Counted from the first letter of the stretch, positions 9,997 to 22,896 are shown. The stretch: 64,000 nucleotides of DNA from Nyssa sinensis (GCA_008638375.1 CM018046.1:41407706-41471705), one strand, 5' to 3'. The notes: generated by a model not told the origin, from the sequence alone. Numbers and translations are program-made.

Positions 9997-12900
9997 ACTT
10001 CTCTCTTTAGGATTTTTTTGGTATAGCTTCTGATTTCTAGTTTTATATATGCATGCATACATCTTGTGTTGTAGAGGAAGGAAAGTAGAAGAAAAATGAC
10101 GAATTTGGAAGCTTGAAAACTCGAAGAACCCTATGACCCGAAAATGTGAAAAAGTGATTTTTAAACAAACTTATTAAAGCTTCAAACAAATTACAAGGCT
10201 CAAAAGAACATGAAATGTGGATCATTCTACAACTTAAATCAATTAAAATGGTCAATAGACCAAAGAGAAAAGTTAAGTTGCAGGTACAGTCAGGTTTTAA
10301 TGAGTGATTAAGTTTTTGGTTAATTCGTGGGGCTTAAGCAACAAGAAAGTATTCCTTAGGGTTTCAGAAACATTCTGGACCCAACAGTGGAGCCCATTTT
10401 AGCAAACAAAATACCAAAAAATGTGACGCGTGAAAGTGTAAAATTATGAAAATGCCTTAGGCTTAATGTAAGTCACATAAATGCAAATTAAGATCCGAAA
10501 ATGCCTAAATTAATTATATTCAATATTTTGAACTTAATGATAACGTCCATTTGAGGAAAATAAGGCTGGTAACAAACTGAAAAATAATGAATACGTCCTT
10601 AGGACATAATGAAGTTACCAGAAGCATAATAATGAAATTAATAAGTCCACATAAATGATATAAGGACTGAATAGACTCAAAATGGAGTTTGAATATGTAA
10701 ATTGTGTACAGAAAAATATGCAACATTAAAAAGTATAAATTTCTATTATGCCCTTAAAGGGCCAAATAAGTTATAAGATATCAAGAAACCCTAAATGAGA
10801 ATTTGAAGACCCTTAATTGAATAGATTAAGTTCAAAAGAACTTAAAACATTGAATAACGAAGTTTGAGATTAGAATGAATACCAATTCATTATGCAATGT
10901 ATTTTTGATTCGTGATTATAGGATCACCCAAATGATTGAAAAATGAAAAGAAAGTTATGGGATAGCTATTATAGTACTCGTATGGGAATGCGATGCTAAG
11001 AACTCAATGTAAGTAAACTCGAACTCTAACATGTGATAATTCTTAGTCATGTCACAATTTTATTTCCTCGATGCAGCCAATTTGTATTCTTATATATACC
11101 TGACATTTATTGATTTCACAATTTGATACATGTTCTATCTTGTGGATATGTTGAGAATTCAATTGCCAATATCCTGATGTGATTGTTTGTTCATTTCTAT
11201 ACCTTGTTTTGGATATTGAAAAATTGTTATTTTTCTCATTGCTGAGAATTTGATATTCTACATATATGTACATCCCTTGTGAAATTTTGTTGTTCATGAC
11301 ATTATTATGAGTGCCGAGAGTTGTGTCTGTCACAACATCCATCTTGATTCTATAGATGTTAATGTGGATCTATGGGTCGGTGATTGAAAATGATGCCCAA
11401 CACTTAGTCCATGGAGGACATGATATATGTGAAGAACTCTAGTGCTATTCAGGAACCCGATTGAGGGGTGAACCTGAATGAGTGCTTTTGAAGGTAGCCG
11501 GGCCATTTTGATTGATAGCATCTATTCTATTAGTATCTCATATCTTTTATTGAATCATAATCTAATGATGCACTATTTGGTTGTTGATACGTTTTGCAAG
11601 CCTATCATTGAATTCGATTTGATAATTTGTGATATCTTGTGATATTTGGCAGTTGATTGTTGTACAGGCTAAACCCCTATTATTGACCTATTAAACTGTT
11701 TACATCACTTGTTTCAAACTGCTTTGGGATATGTCCTTTGGACCCATGGGTTATCTTTGTTGATCTATTTTCTTTATGACCGGCTACTGGTACATATATC
11801 TTTTTGCTTGCCATTTGATTGCATTCTCTTACCCAAACTAACCTTGCCCCATAGTAGAGCGAGGGAATTTACTTACTGAGCTAAGTTAGCTCATTCATAT
11901 TTATAATAATTTTTCAGGTAACACCATATGGAAGGAAATGCAATGAGGCAACTGGTGAAACTAGTGATGTGCTTGTGAGCAATATTGATGATGTAAACTC
12001 CAAGTCATAATTTGAACATGTGTTCTGTAAGGTTGATCCTAATATTGAGTATTGTGATATTGTATCATTAGTAATGATGTTAGACTTGAATGATAATTCA
12101 TGTTGATTAAATTGTACTTCGAGATATTTTGATTGCCAGTTGTTGGAGTTCGGTATGTAATCAGATGAGTTGCATTGGTGTAACTTCCGCATTTAATGAT
12201 TCAATGATATAGGGAAAAAGAAAAAAAAATTCACTGTTGTGCAATTTATTTGATTCTCTATGGCTTGTCGGAGTGACAATGTCGGTCGTTACCCATAATC
12301 CGCATAGGATAGATTGTTGGTCGTGACAGTAAGATTGGTACCTTAAATTTAAGTATTTACCTATAATCTATATGTGAATCTCATAAAATGTTCAAATTTA
12401 AACCGAAAAAATTATCCAACTAATTTTTTTTTTCTTATTAATATGGCAGCTAGCCCTTCTTAAGGCAATCCATAAAGGCAACCACAGCAGAGGGTCACAA
12501 GTTATATTGTTTATTTAATTATTTTGCAGACTAAGTCAGTCAAACACAATGGTAATGTTATTATATCATGGCTTGGTGGTTATAGATAAAAATGATGAAA
12601 ACAGGTTTTTTATTTATAAAAATAAAGTTACGTACATCTAACATTTTTCAGATTTCGCAATAGATGAAGTCATTTGTATTAAACTAATCATCTATATTAA
12701 TTTAGAAGAATGTTGCTGAAGAGTTTCATTTAATAATTTGGGGAGCTTGAAAATAATTTGAAAATTACAAGAAAGTCTTTTATTTACCAAATTTAGTTTT
12801 ATCCATATTAAACACAGTAGCTTAAATAGATTTTTTCACAAACTAATCCTCTTTCAACACATTTCTTATGCTCTCTCTTTTTTTTTTTTAAAAAAATAAA

Positions 12901-13319
12901 ATATAAATTAATTTCAAACCTATATTATGGTGTACAGATTTAGAATATATATATATATATATATATAATACATGAGAAAATTTTATGTACAAAGACAATT
13001 AACTTTCAATTATATTCGACTGTTTTGATCAGGATAGTTTTTTATTTGAATAAACAATCTCAAACAAAATTTCTTTATTCTTGCAAGGCCTAATTAAGGG
13101 TGAGCTGTTGTGGAGAAGTGATAAGGATAAATCACTACAAGAGAAAGCCTTTATTCCGACACCATATGCGGTCGAAAATAACTCACTTAGCGTCGGTAAT
13201 AATCATTTCCGACCAGTAATAGACGTCGCCCAAATTAGTCGGTAATAAAATCGTCAAAAAAAGATTACCGACGAAAACCTTGGCGTGTCGAAAATACTTA
13301 ACTATTTTCGACGCATCTT

Positions 13320-13690
13320 AGCGTCGGTAAAAGATTATTTCCGACCACAAACAATGTCGGAAAAAAGCATTATTTCTGACCACAAACATTGTCGGAAAAA
13401 ATCATTTTTTTCGACCACAAACAGTGTCAGAAAAAAGCATTATTTTCGACCACAAACATTGTCGGCAAAAATGATTTTTTCCGACCACAAACAGTGTCGG
13501 AAAACATCATTATTTTCGACTACAAACATTGTCGGAAAAAATGATTATTTCCGACGACAAACATTGTCGGAAAAAATCATTATTTCCGACCACAAACATT
13601 GTCGGAAAAAAGCATTATGTCCAACCACATACATGGTCAGAAAAAGCATTATTTCCAACCAAAAACACTGTCGGCAAAACATTATTTCCC
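13320..13690. repeat. left subterminal array of the CACTA element: about 10 mini-hairpins
   Basis: Units of about 38 bp, each built as TTTCCGAC-cacaaacatt-GTCGGAAA with a spacer of AA..CATTA. Each unit is therefore its own short inverted repeat with 7-8-bp arms. In CACTA elements such subterminal motifs bind the TNPA-type protein; that role is family knowledge, not shown here. Open frames across the array are artefacts of its repeat period. Confidence 0.85.
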
Positions 13691-13759
13691 ACCATCGACG
13701 CCATCGGTAAAATACTATTTAAGACATATATCTATAGTGATAATTTAAAAGCTGACAGT

Positions 13760-14971
13760 TGATAACTGGTTAAAAAGTGCATATTTATTTTGTTAACCGT
13801 AGATATTCTTGCACTTTTATTATTTTAATTTCTCCAATCTATATGCATTTGCTAGTTAATTCTTATTTTATATTTTTGCGGAGAAAACTCGTTAAAGTTG
13901 ATGATTTAATGGTAGATTTGGAGCAAAAGGAAAATATTGGGCTTTGAAGTGCGAAAAGAAGTGGAAAACAAGTGATTTTGGGTTAGAAGAGAGGCTTGGT
14001 CCATATGTTGGTGGACCAGGGCCTATTTTAGCATTATAGGCTTTATTTTGGAGCACTTTAGACTTCCTTTTTGGGCCCCTAATGTCTAATTACGGAATTT
14101 TATGTTATTTTCCTAAATTCTTATTTTGTAAGGGTATTTTTGGAAAAGGGGGAATAATATTGTAACCTAGGGTTTTGGAAAAGGAGGAGGCCGTCTTGGA
14201 GATCTAGGGAGGAAGAGAAGAAGAAAGGAGACAACTCTAAAGAAGAAGATGAAGAATTCCATGGCTATGGTCTCCTCTTCTACTACCATGGGCTAAGTTC
14301 TCTCATTCCTAGGGTTTAGATGAAACCCTAGTCAAGTAATATTACTTCTTTGTATTTTTATTTTTGGGTTAATTAGGTTTGGATGTTGATTGTATAACAT
14401 TGGGATTTTATTAAGGCATTGATCGTATTATTCAGTTTCACATAATCAATTTCTGTGATTTTGTTTATGTGGTTTTACAATAGTAATATGTGTACATACA
14501 TCAAAACCGTAGGACGAGTCATAACTCAAGGAAAACAAATTGTGACTATGACCTTAGAATTAGCGTAGACAATTTGTGTTGACCAAAGATGATTCGTGCT
14601 TAGGGTTTTGGTGCGTGATTTTCTTGATGATTGTATTGAGGCTTGTAGCCAAAATACGTCTTTTACATCCAAATTGAATGACCCAAGAATTAATACAATT
14701 GAAGCTAGTTACAAGATTAGTGGCGGATTCAACACCCTAGGAATTCCCTTTTAATTTGATCCCTCATTAATTCAGTTAAATATTTGCTTTAAGTATAGTT
14801 TTCATTTAATTTTAGGAAAAATCAACAACGATCACTCTTTGTGAATTTGAATTAAAATTAATCTCAACTTAGGTTTTTAAACAATCAACAGTCTCTGTGG
14901 GTTCGACCCTTACTTCTCTACTATACTAGTAGTTTAGTTTGGTAATTTTATTGATTTCCACGACAGATCAA
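13760..14971 (+). mobile_element. solo-LTR-like insertion inside the CACTA element
   Basis: The block ends ...CTGTGGGTTCGACCCTTACTTC..CTACTATA..TTTCCACGACAGATCAA, a wording typical of the 3' end of plant LTRs. A related phrase ending CGACAGCACACCAA occurs on the minus strand at 53948-54050. It starts TGATAACTGG. A 4-bp direct repeat CAGT flanks it (13756-13759, 14972-14975), shorter than the usual 5 bp, so the exact ends are uncertain. No coding sequence. Confidence 0.45.
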
Positions 14972-15609
14972 CAGTCAATGCAGAATGATATAATTTAGAC
15001 ATGAATTTACAGTGACAATGCTAAGCCAACACTTGTGAAGAAGCCAACATGTAATAACTTAACATCCCAACTGCTTTACTACATGGCACACTGGTACCAT
15101 TTAAAACAATTACCCAATTATCAGGTAAACTCAATCCCACAAAGTCTCGTCACAACTTTCTAAAGTTTGGCTACATGAACCATATTTTGCTATTAGCTCT
15201 ATCCAGAAGAAGGAAAAGAAATATGAGGTGTTTATGCAGAAAAATAAAATAAAATCTTATTCATATGCCCAACTCTAAAGCCCAACTTTATTTGTTCATT
15301 TTATCAATCCTATTCATATGCAAAATTCAAAGAATACAGCAGGCAGCCACCATCTAAAATATGCAAAACCATGAGACAAGGCACTTTATTCAAGAACAAA
15401 TAATAGTATTGCAGTGGAACTTAATGACCACATATATCAGCAGAGCAGTCTCTTTAAGTACATTAAGGAATCTAACGCCCAACTTTATTTGTTCATTTTT
15501 ATATTCTTAATACTGCATCTCTGACAAGAATAAAGAATATACATCATCAATTACCCAACTCAATTTATAACAGTATACGAAACATCAAGCTTCTCACCAT
15601 TTTATCCTA

Positions 15610-15869
15610 TCAAACTTTTATAATAGTAGGCTTTCCATCCATTACTTGAGTGTACAATCTTAATTTGTTATTTTTGGCCCTCCCATAGTCTCTCCTTGTA
15701 GAGGTCGAACCTGAACAAGAAAATTGAAATCATAATTAGAAAGTGTAATATAGATAGAAAGTAAAAAAAAAAATTATTAATCAATCTTAACTCGAATATT
15801 ACCCTGATGAGAGGAAGATGTGGCAGCCATTGAATTTGACGAAGAACCATCACCATGTGTAGAGTCCAT
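15610..15869 (-). CDS. short two-exon reading frame inside the CACTA element
   Basis: Exon 1 (15869-15803) starts MDSTHGDGSSSNSMAATSS and ends at CAG G|GTAATA. Exon 2 (15710-15610) follows a good acceptor (TTTCTTGTTCAG) and reads STSTRRDYGRAKNNKL, then a stop, about 55 residues in all. A Ser-rich start followed by a basic RxxxGRxK segment resembles the beginning of the second CACTA protein (Ptta/En/Spm family, cut off early). That link is a weak inference; it could equally be chance. Confidence 0.3.
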
Positions 15870-16017
15870 TTAGCTTTTGTTCAACAAAATGCAAACTAAT
15901 CAATATGGATTGAGAAAAAAATAATCAATCATTAATATGGCAGCAAACAGATTCCTTCCTTGGCCAATAAGATTGAGGAAAAAAAAAGAAAGAATGTTGC
16001 TTATTTTCTGTTCTTGA

Positions 16018-16020
<3 letters not shown>

Positions 16021-16069
<49 letters not shown>
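16021..16069. repeat. (CT)n microsatellite
   Basis: About 24 uninterrupted CT units inside the CACTA element. Confidence 0.95.
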
Positions 16070-16072
<3 letters not shown>

Positions 16073-18664
16073 CAAGTTTGAATGCATTAGACCAACAAGG
16101 AAGGGAATATAGTCTACAAGGGGCAAACCACAGGCAACCCACCAGAAGAACAAGCATATGCTAAAAACTAAGCTAGCAACAATAGCATAAAAAAAGAAAA
16201 AAAGAAAACAAAAAACAGAGAAGGGTAGACCAAGCTAACTCAGCAAAGCATAGGCCATCAAAATATTCTAGCATTGATGCAAACAATAATATTAGCAGAT
16301 GCCCATTCTCTAATTCAAAAGCTATATTTTAATGCCAAATAATTAACGAATGTTAAATTTGTTACTATGCCAACCACCTAATTATACATTTGATATTGGC
16401 ATTCTTCAATTCAAGCCTAATTTCATGGGTCCTGCAAGTTTAGACTATCCATTCTTCAAGGCTTTCCAATGAAAGTGATTTGGGGTGGGTTTGGGTAGTG
16501 TCCAAGCTTAAAAGAATAATAAATCAAAAATCAAAAAGAATAAAGACACTGTCACTCAGTTACATAAGACAGGGATCAGAACACCTTCTCATAATCCCAC
16601 CAACCAAAGAACTGCCAAATTGAAACAACCAGTGCCAGATATCCACAATTTGCAGAAGCTTTACATCCAAACAACCCACAAAACCTTCCCACACCTGAAC
16701 CACAACACACCAATTCCAAAGACCTGCTGAATAGGAAAATGAAATGAACAAGAGTTGCACTACCCACTCCAACACTTATTGGAGTGTTAACAATTATTGT
16801 TAGAGTTAACAATTTAAAAATCTGTTATAATTTTTATCTATGATTTTGAATCTGAATTTCATCTCAAATTGGAACAAACAGAACATTATCAACATCTAAA
16901 ATACTTGCCAGAAATTAGAAACATATCCATCATCACTAAATAAATACATAAATAATGAGTCATTATCACAGATAGCATGGCAGGCTAGCAATAAAAAACT
17001 TGGTCACAAAAACACCCCTAGCTAGAACAACTCATGTAGGATTATGCTTCGACAAGAGAAGGTGAACTGCATAAAAAACTCATTTCACATACGCTTTTGT
17101 ATCTTTATAATGATCCCAACTTCTACTTTATAATTACAAGGCCAAGTCAAGCATTACGGATTTACTGGCCTGTTAAAGAGATAGAAACCTCTCCTTTCAT
17201 TTCCTTGAATGAAATAATTCAATGGAGAGACCTTATAAAGAAACAGGAAAAGAATAAGACGAAGAAAGAAAGAAAAAGAAAACTAATGCCATGCTTCCAC
17301 ATAGATGTTGACAGCCAGACCACCTAAACCAGATGTATAGATGATTCCTATATTTCATACAAGATCTAAAGAGCTCTCTCTGGGTGGGCACTAAAACCTT
17401 CCATGTATGGAGCAGTACATCAAAATATATATATATATATATATGGGAGTGTTTTAATAAAAACTACTCAACACTCATCCTTTCTTTAGGTTTAGGAATA
17501 CAAAAAATGATATGCCTAAATATCCACAAAAAATGGAGTGCTTCTTGAACAAGACCAGTGTTACTTACTGAACAAGTGAGTGAGTTATCAAAGTCAAAAC
17601 TCAAATCTAGAAAGCATACCATGTGCCTGTCATCTCTATCTAATTGGTACCGCTAAAACAGCAAGGAGAACGCAGATATTCTACAACAAACTTATTTTTG
17701 CAAAGCAAGTGGTATGAAAATTTCAGCATCCATGGAATTCCATCTTCATCACCACCAAGTAAACACATAGGATAGGAGGACCATTACTCAATTTCAGTCC
17801 CAGAAATACAGAAATTCCCCATTTGAAATCTGAAGATGGAAAATAATAAAATTTTATGTACACTAACGTTCTACCCAGATGAAATGCTATATAGCTTCAT
17901 GATCCATCACAAATAGGTCTTAGTGGTGGAAAAATATCTTCAGTCACTGGAAAGTATCCCAAATACCATTTGAGGTCTTTTCCTCAATGAGAATCTCCTG
18001 TCCTTTGAATAACATCAATAGCTTTAAAACTGACACCATTGGATCCATTCTGGAATGAAAATGATTCAATAGACCTACCTACAGTGGCGGAGCCACGGCA
18101 TCACTCAAGGGTCAACCCCACCCAAAAAAAAAAAAATTTGATATTTTTATTTTTTTAGCTTTCATTTGTATAGAATTTTTTTTTTTTTAAAAAAAGGAAA
18201 TAGAAGTTGTCCCCCCCCCAAAAAAAAATATATATATATTTTCATAAGATACCTTCTTAAATCCAACTGATAAACAATAAAAGAAGAAGAAGAATAAGAG
18301 GAGGAGGAGGCATACCTGGCTTTGGGGAGAGAGAGAGAGCTGTTGACGATGCAGAGGGCTTAAATCGATCAGCGGCGACGACGACGACGACGCGAGAGGG
18401 GCTTGCTTCGACGACGACTGAGAAAATCTCCTTCATTTCGTGCCCTAAGTCTCTCTGCGACGAAGAAGACGGAGGCAAAACGTACGAGAGACAAAGAGAT
18501 CTCGAACACTGTTATTTTTTTGTGGATCTAGAGGTTCGATCGGCGAGAGAGGTGAGAGATCACAGAGCTCGATTGGCGAAAGACAGAGAGAGAGGTGAGA
18601 GATCAGAGAGAGGCGCGAGGTTTGAGAGTGGCGCGAGGTTGAAAGTGCCTAGACAGATTGAAAG

Positions 18665-19335
18665 CATAACAGGTTATTTCCGACTAATATATACGTCGGA
18701 AATAATACACTGTTATTTCCGACCAAAAACATGGTCGGTTCTAGATACTTATTTCCGACAACGACTAGTATAGTCGGTAATAGTAACTTTTATTTCCGAC
18801 ATATAATATTTTGGTCGGTAATAATTAATTATTTCCGACACGCAGAAGTTTTGGTCGGTAATAGTATTATTTCCGACGCTATTAAGCGTCGGAATATATG
18901 CTTTATTAATTTTAGTTATTTCTTACCCATAAAATGGTCGATTATAATTTATTATTTCCGACACATAATATTTTGGTCGGTAATAATTAATTATTTCCGA
19001 CACACAGAAGTTTTGGTCGGTAATATTTATTATTTCCGACGCTATTACGCGTCGGAATATATGCTTTATTAATTTTAGTTATTTCCAACTCATAAAATGG
19101 TCGATTATAATTTATTATTTCCGACACATAATATTTTAGTCGGTAATAATAATTATGTCCGACCCACAAAAGTTTTGGTCGGGAATAATTATTATTTCCG
19201 ACGATTAATAGCGTCGGAAATAATTCCGTCGCCTTTCTCCCACCATTCCCGACATTTAATTTTTTTTTATCGTAAATATTCAATATAACCGACGAAACTA
19301 TAACCGACGGCTAAATATGCGTCGGAAATAATCTG
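18665..19335. repeat. right subterminal array of the CACTA element
   Basis: TTATTTCCGACnnn...GTCGGTAATA motifs recur about every 50-60 bp, and a roughly 140-bp higher-order unit (TTTTGGTCGGTAATAATTAATTATTTCCGAC...) is repeated two to three times. It mirrors the left array but has longer spacers within each hairpin. Confidence 0.85.
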
Positions 19336-19351
19336 AATTCTTGTAGTGAAT

Positions 19352-20240
19352 AATGAATCGATCTTAAACAAAAATAAATAAAAGAAGATTTATGTATTTT
19401 GATACGATGTTTATGTTTATCAATAATGATGATCAATTTATTATGTATTGAAAATGTTATAAAAATATAACACTTACAAATTCAAAAACTCCTTACACCA
19501 ACGATGGCTCACACACGTTGGCTCTATCCCAAGAGAAAGAATCCTAAAAACAAGACTTTTATATATACATGTTACAAAATAGAAAACGAAATGCGTAAAA
19601 AATATCCAAACAAAATGGGTCAAAATTTTTTGATACTCGTACTATTTGGATAAGATCTCGATTCTCTATTTTCTTATTTGTTTTTCTAACTCATGTTTTT
19701 TTTTTTAAAGAAAGATACGTCTTTACCCCTCCAAAGACTTCTTTTCAAGAAATTTTTTTTGTTAAAAACATTTTTTTTTAAAGAGATGTCTTTAAAGAGA
19801 ACTTTCTATTTAAAAATATCTTCTGATAAAAATGCTTTAACAAATAACATGGTTTGCGGAATAAGTATAAAAATAAGTGACAACCAAAAAATTAATTTAA
19901 AAACATGTTTTTATCGTCAAAAACTCATGTTTTATTTGTATGTGTTGTGAAATGATGATATAGGCAAGTAAAAATGTTAAAGAAAGAGAGATAAATAACA
20001 CATAAAATTTACATGATTTGATAATATGTATATATTTACGAGGGTAATTATATTTTTTACTATTCAAAAAATATTATTACAATGTATTTATACCGTCTCA
20101 GTTAAAACTCTAACACAATATATTAAAAATTTTCGATATATTTTTATTAATTTTATATATTAAAAGAATATAAATCGCTACCTCCAATCGTTTGTATCTA
20201 CAGTATACGATCCTAGTGGTAGATGGACCATCCTCTGGTT
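19352..20240. other. copy-1-specific flank of the CACTA element
   Basis: No gene seen. Together with 13021-13129, this roughly 1-kb stretch has no counterpart in copy 2, where ATTCGACTG is joined directly to ACATTTCTGAC (38937-38945). Either copy 2 lost it by deletion or copy 1 gained it before the CACTA insertion. Confidence 0.5.
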
Positions 20241-20869
20241 TATAGTCAACATTTGTGACTTGTAGGCTAAGAAAACAAATTAAGTGATATAGTTCATACG
20301 TGAGCCGACCTTTTGTTGGTAGACAAGAAATAAAAGTCTTTTGTCTGTGGAAAAGGGTAATGGTGGATATTTCAATTCATAACAACAAAATTTTGAATAA
20401 TAAATAAAATAATTAACTAGTGATTGTTTTCTGATAAATTACCGGAAAATCAATAGATGAGGGGAATATTGGCATTTTTGTTTTCATTCTTTTTTTTTAT
20501 TATTGAAACAATGAAAATTTTGAAAATAGATGAGTTTTTGGTTCATTTTTATTTTTTTAATAAATTTAAAATTTTGAAAACACAAAAATTACTTTTTCTT
20601 TCCTGATTTTCACTTTCATTCTCTTCCTCATTACAGGGTTGATTCTGGATTTTGGTAAAGAGTTTTGGAAGGCTCATCCATGCTCTTTTTCTTTAAAAAC
20701 TCATTAATTATATTAGGTTTTTATTTTAACGTGAGAATAACGAGTTTGACCAATCCAAAGCTCGAGAAAAAAACACAGAGAAAGTTTACAACAGCGAAGT
20801 TTCCTACCAACTCCTTTGTTTACCTCATCTATTTGTTTGTATCACCAACGTTGTCAATGACGGATAGTC

Positions 20870-20933
<64 letters not shown>

Positions 20934-22263
20934 TATATATATTTATATATATATATATATATCTCTTCGTTTTTTTATTCTGGTTGCTGATGAGATTTTG
21001 CAAACAGGAACCTGAACAGTATAGAATGGTTTGCAGCCAGTGGCAGATTTGGGGGTGGCAAGGGGGTCACCGCTCCTCTAAAAGTTTGCCAATTTTTTTT
21101 TCCCACTAATAATAGCTTATTATAATTTAAAAATTGTCTCTTCTAAAATTTTAAAATCTCCATAACAATCTTCCTAAAGATATTTTTTTGTCCCCTCTAT
21201 GAATAGTCTCTGAATCCGCCATTAGCTGTCACTACTGAGGTGGTCCATAACACACTTTGTTTCAACAATAAAAATAATCTTTCTTAAATTTAGACAGCGA
21301 GAAATTCTTTGTATAAATTAGGTCAATTGAATATTTATTAATCTTATAATCATACATTGCTATGTAAGTAAAGATATGCATCTTATTAAATAACACAATA
21401 TTATAAACCGGATCTATCTATACAAAAAAGGTCATACGACATAATTAAGGGAGAATTGATGTCACGAATTCTAAATGAAATACAAACCAGCTATCATAGA
21501 ACCCAGGTTAGTTGGAGCCTTCAAATTAGCCTTAGCTGAGAGGCAACAATCTCCCCCCTCCCCGCCCCAAAAAATAATTATTTCATATTTTCAATAAAAA
21601 AATTCAAATATATTGTACCCTTTCAATTTATACTTTTGCTTGACCCTCTTAATGAAATTTTTATCATTTTTTTTTATGTATTCTCTATTTAATTATTTAT
21701 CAAAATTATTATTAATTAATATTAAAATTTTATTCCTCTTGAATTTTAAAATGTGTAATTTAACATTAAAAACAAAGTTGTTCTTTCTCAAATAAAATTT
21801 TGGCTCCATCCTTGATTCAAGTGCTAGTAACCACTTTAGAATTTTCAAAAGCAGCATGAATATCATTTGCAAGATGGATATTATTCCTCCTGATATGATC
21901 TCGAGAAATATATATGGGTGTTTATTAAAAAAAAATTATCATTTATTGAACAACCTTATTGTGATAAATAAGATCAAATCTACCTTAAACTGATAATTAA
22001 CAATTTTTTTTACCCTATTTCCTCATTTAAGGTGAGAAAAATAGATTATAATACATTTTTTATTACAGGAACCATCTGGTATCATTACAATAGAAGATTT
22101 TTATTCCTCACTTATAATAAGCAATAGTTTTTAATACATGATCCAAACTTCACACACAACAGAGAGAAAAGTTGATAGATATTGTAATAAATTACAACGA
22201 TAGTACTGCATCCACTAAAATCTTGATACACAACTATATATATATATATATATATATATATTT
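20241..22263. other. spacer downstream of gene B (shared with copy 2)
   Basis: Collinear with about 38942-40987. Holds a (CT)n-(TA)n-(CA)n-(TA)n microsatellite at about 20868-20962, a MITE-like element (21034-21228) and a (TA)n run at 22239-22260. Two weak open frames here (20665-21015 and its counterpart at 39440-39709) share only AT-rich and microsatellite-derived residues and are not called. Confidence 0.5.
21034..21228. mobile_element. short MITE-like element, copy 1
   Basis: Imperfect terminal inverted repeats: CAGCCAGTGGCAGATTTGGG at the left; the right end reads CAGCTAATGGCGGATTCAGA on the opposite strand. No clear target-site duplication. The AGTGGCGGAT/GCC phrase also begins a fragment near 18092, so a dispersed family is likely. 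Its counterpart is 39700-39892. Confidence 0.45.
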
Positions 22264-22896
22264 TTATGCATGTCCATAAATTACTTCCAGATATTCATGA
22301 TCCGAAGGTAGCTGCTCACTGAGAAGGTAGTATTCATCAACTTCATCCAACTCAGGTCGTGAATGGGGGCTGCTTGGAGGTTCCAAAGTCGGCTGCTGAT
22401 CACTCAGAAAGTAGTGTTTGTCAACTTCATTTAATTCAACTCCAGAATGAGTGGTACTGCCTGGTTCGGCAATGGATGTTTCTTTGTGCTGAGTTTTGCA
22501 TATGATTATGAAGGTATGAATTTTTTGAAGATGGCGATTAAGCATGTCTAAAATTGAATGCAACCAAGGGGAAATGCAAAAGCAAATGATGTACACATAC
22601 CAGAAGCGTGGCTGGGGAAAAAGAAATGAGGCTAGCAATGAAACTGTAAGAGGCCAAGAAAAGTATAAATTTCCAAATTGCAGGCGAATGGGTTCCGCAA
22701 AAACGGTAACGACGAGAGAGATCTCGACGAAGAAGACAAAGAAGAGGAAGAGGAAGAAGGCGAGAATCAGCAAGCTCATATTCAAAATTGGGTGATCCAA
22801 ATTCCAAGAGTTGCCTTCATCAGAAATTGATAGCAGGTGTACGAGAATGTTCACAAAGGGTGGAACTGCAAATCTCAAATCTATGGAGTGGTACAT
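22264..22896 (-). CDS. B: small multi-pass membrane protein of unknown function, intact
   Basis: A single-exon frame of 210 residues. The start MYHSIDLRFAV is shared with gene C (MYCYIDLRYVV) and pseudogene A, which supports this ATG. Hydrophobic segments lie at residues 40-66 (very Phe-rich), 77-93 and 98-116. The family core reads P-L-T-V-S-L-L (82-88), P-Q-P-R-F-W (94-99) and C-I-S-P-W (107-111). The tail is acidic and hydrophilic, with a twice-repeated motif ELxEVDxxYxLSxQxP about 30 residues apart; this repeat is absent from C. A TATA-like AT run on the minus strand lies roughly 80-95 bases upstream. I do not recognise the family and propose no function beyond an integral membrane protein. 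Its duplicate B' is broken (40988-41489 and 51407-51547). Confidence 0.7.
   Translation of the reverse strand: MYHSIDLRFAVPPFVNILVHLLSISDEGNSWNLDHPILNMSLLILAFFLFLFFVFFVEISLVVTVFAEPIRLQFGNLYFSWPLTVSLLASFLFPQPRFWYVYIICFCISPWLHSILDMLNRHLQKIHTFIIICKTQHKETSIAEPGSTTHSGVELNEVDKHYFLSDQQPTLEPPSSPHSRPELDEVDEYYLLSEQLPSDHEYLEVIYGHA

Larger units (their letters stand above)
6273..12328. mobile_element. solo LTR (about 3.5 kb without the nested hAT), chromovirus-like
   Basis: It starts TGTCATACG and ends GGTCGTGACA. A 5-bp target-site duplication GTAAG flanks it at 6268-6272 and 12329-12333. The 3' end resembles LTR ends of plant Tekay/Del-type Ty3/gypsy elements (GGATAGATTG..GGTCGTGACA), and TTACTTACTGAGCTAAGTTAGCTCA near 11870 is a phrase common in such LTRs; this lineage assignment is from memory. 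No gag or pol is present, so I read it as a solo LTR left by LTR-LTR recombination. A hAT element (7396-9905) is inserted in it. The last 97 bases of the same LTR survive in segment copy 2 (38130-38226). Confidence 0.75.
13133..19348. mobile_element. CACTA (En/Spm-type) transposon, probably non-autonomous
   Basis: It begins CACTACAAGAGAAAGC and ends GAATTCTTGTAGTG, the defining CACTA termini. A 3-bp target duplication AAT lies at 13130-13132 and 19349-19351. Subterminal arrays of TTTCCGAC/GTCGG motifs sit at both ends. No TNP2-type transposase is recognisable. Inside are a solo-LTR-like block (13760-14971), a small two-exon frame (15610-15869, minus), a (CT)n run, and a minus-strand leader-like exon near 18480-18315 followed by a good donor (CCAG|GTATGC). 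Absent from segment copy 2, although the target region itself is also missing there. Confidence 0.9.

Noticed and set aside
13285..13762. Open frames of 141 and 77 codons, and the CRISPR-like look of regularly spaced repeats
   Set aside because: The frames follow the 38-bp CACTA subterminal unit and consist of the same few residues repeated. The 'repeats' are transposase-binding hairpins at a CACTA end in a plant genome, not a CRISPR array.
16560..16812. Trp/Cys-rich minus-strand frames that might be the end of a LINE reverse transcriptase (zf-RVT-like)
   Set aside because: A few residues fit, but I could not find the defining HLFFxC...W pattern in one frame; too weak to call.
20665..21015. 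116-codon open frame with a partner at 39440-39709
   Set aside because: The shared part is short, the frames diverge after it, and much of the translation comes from microsatellites.
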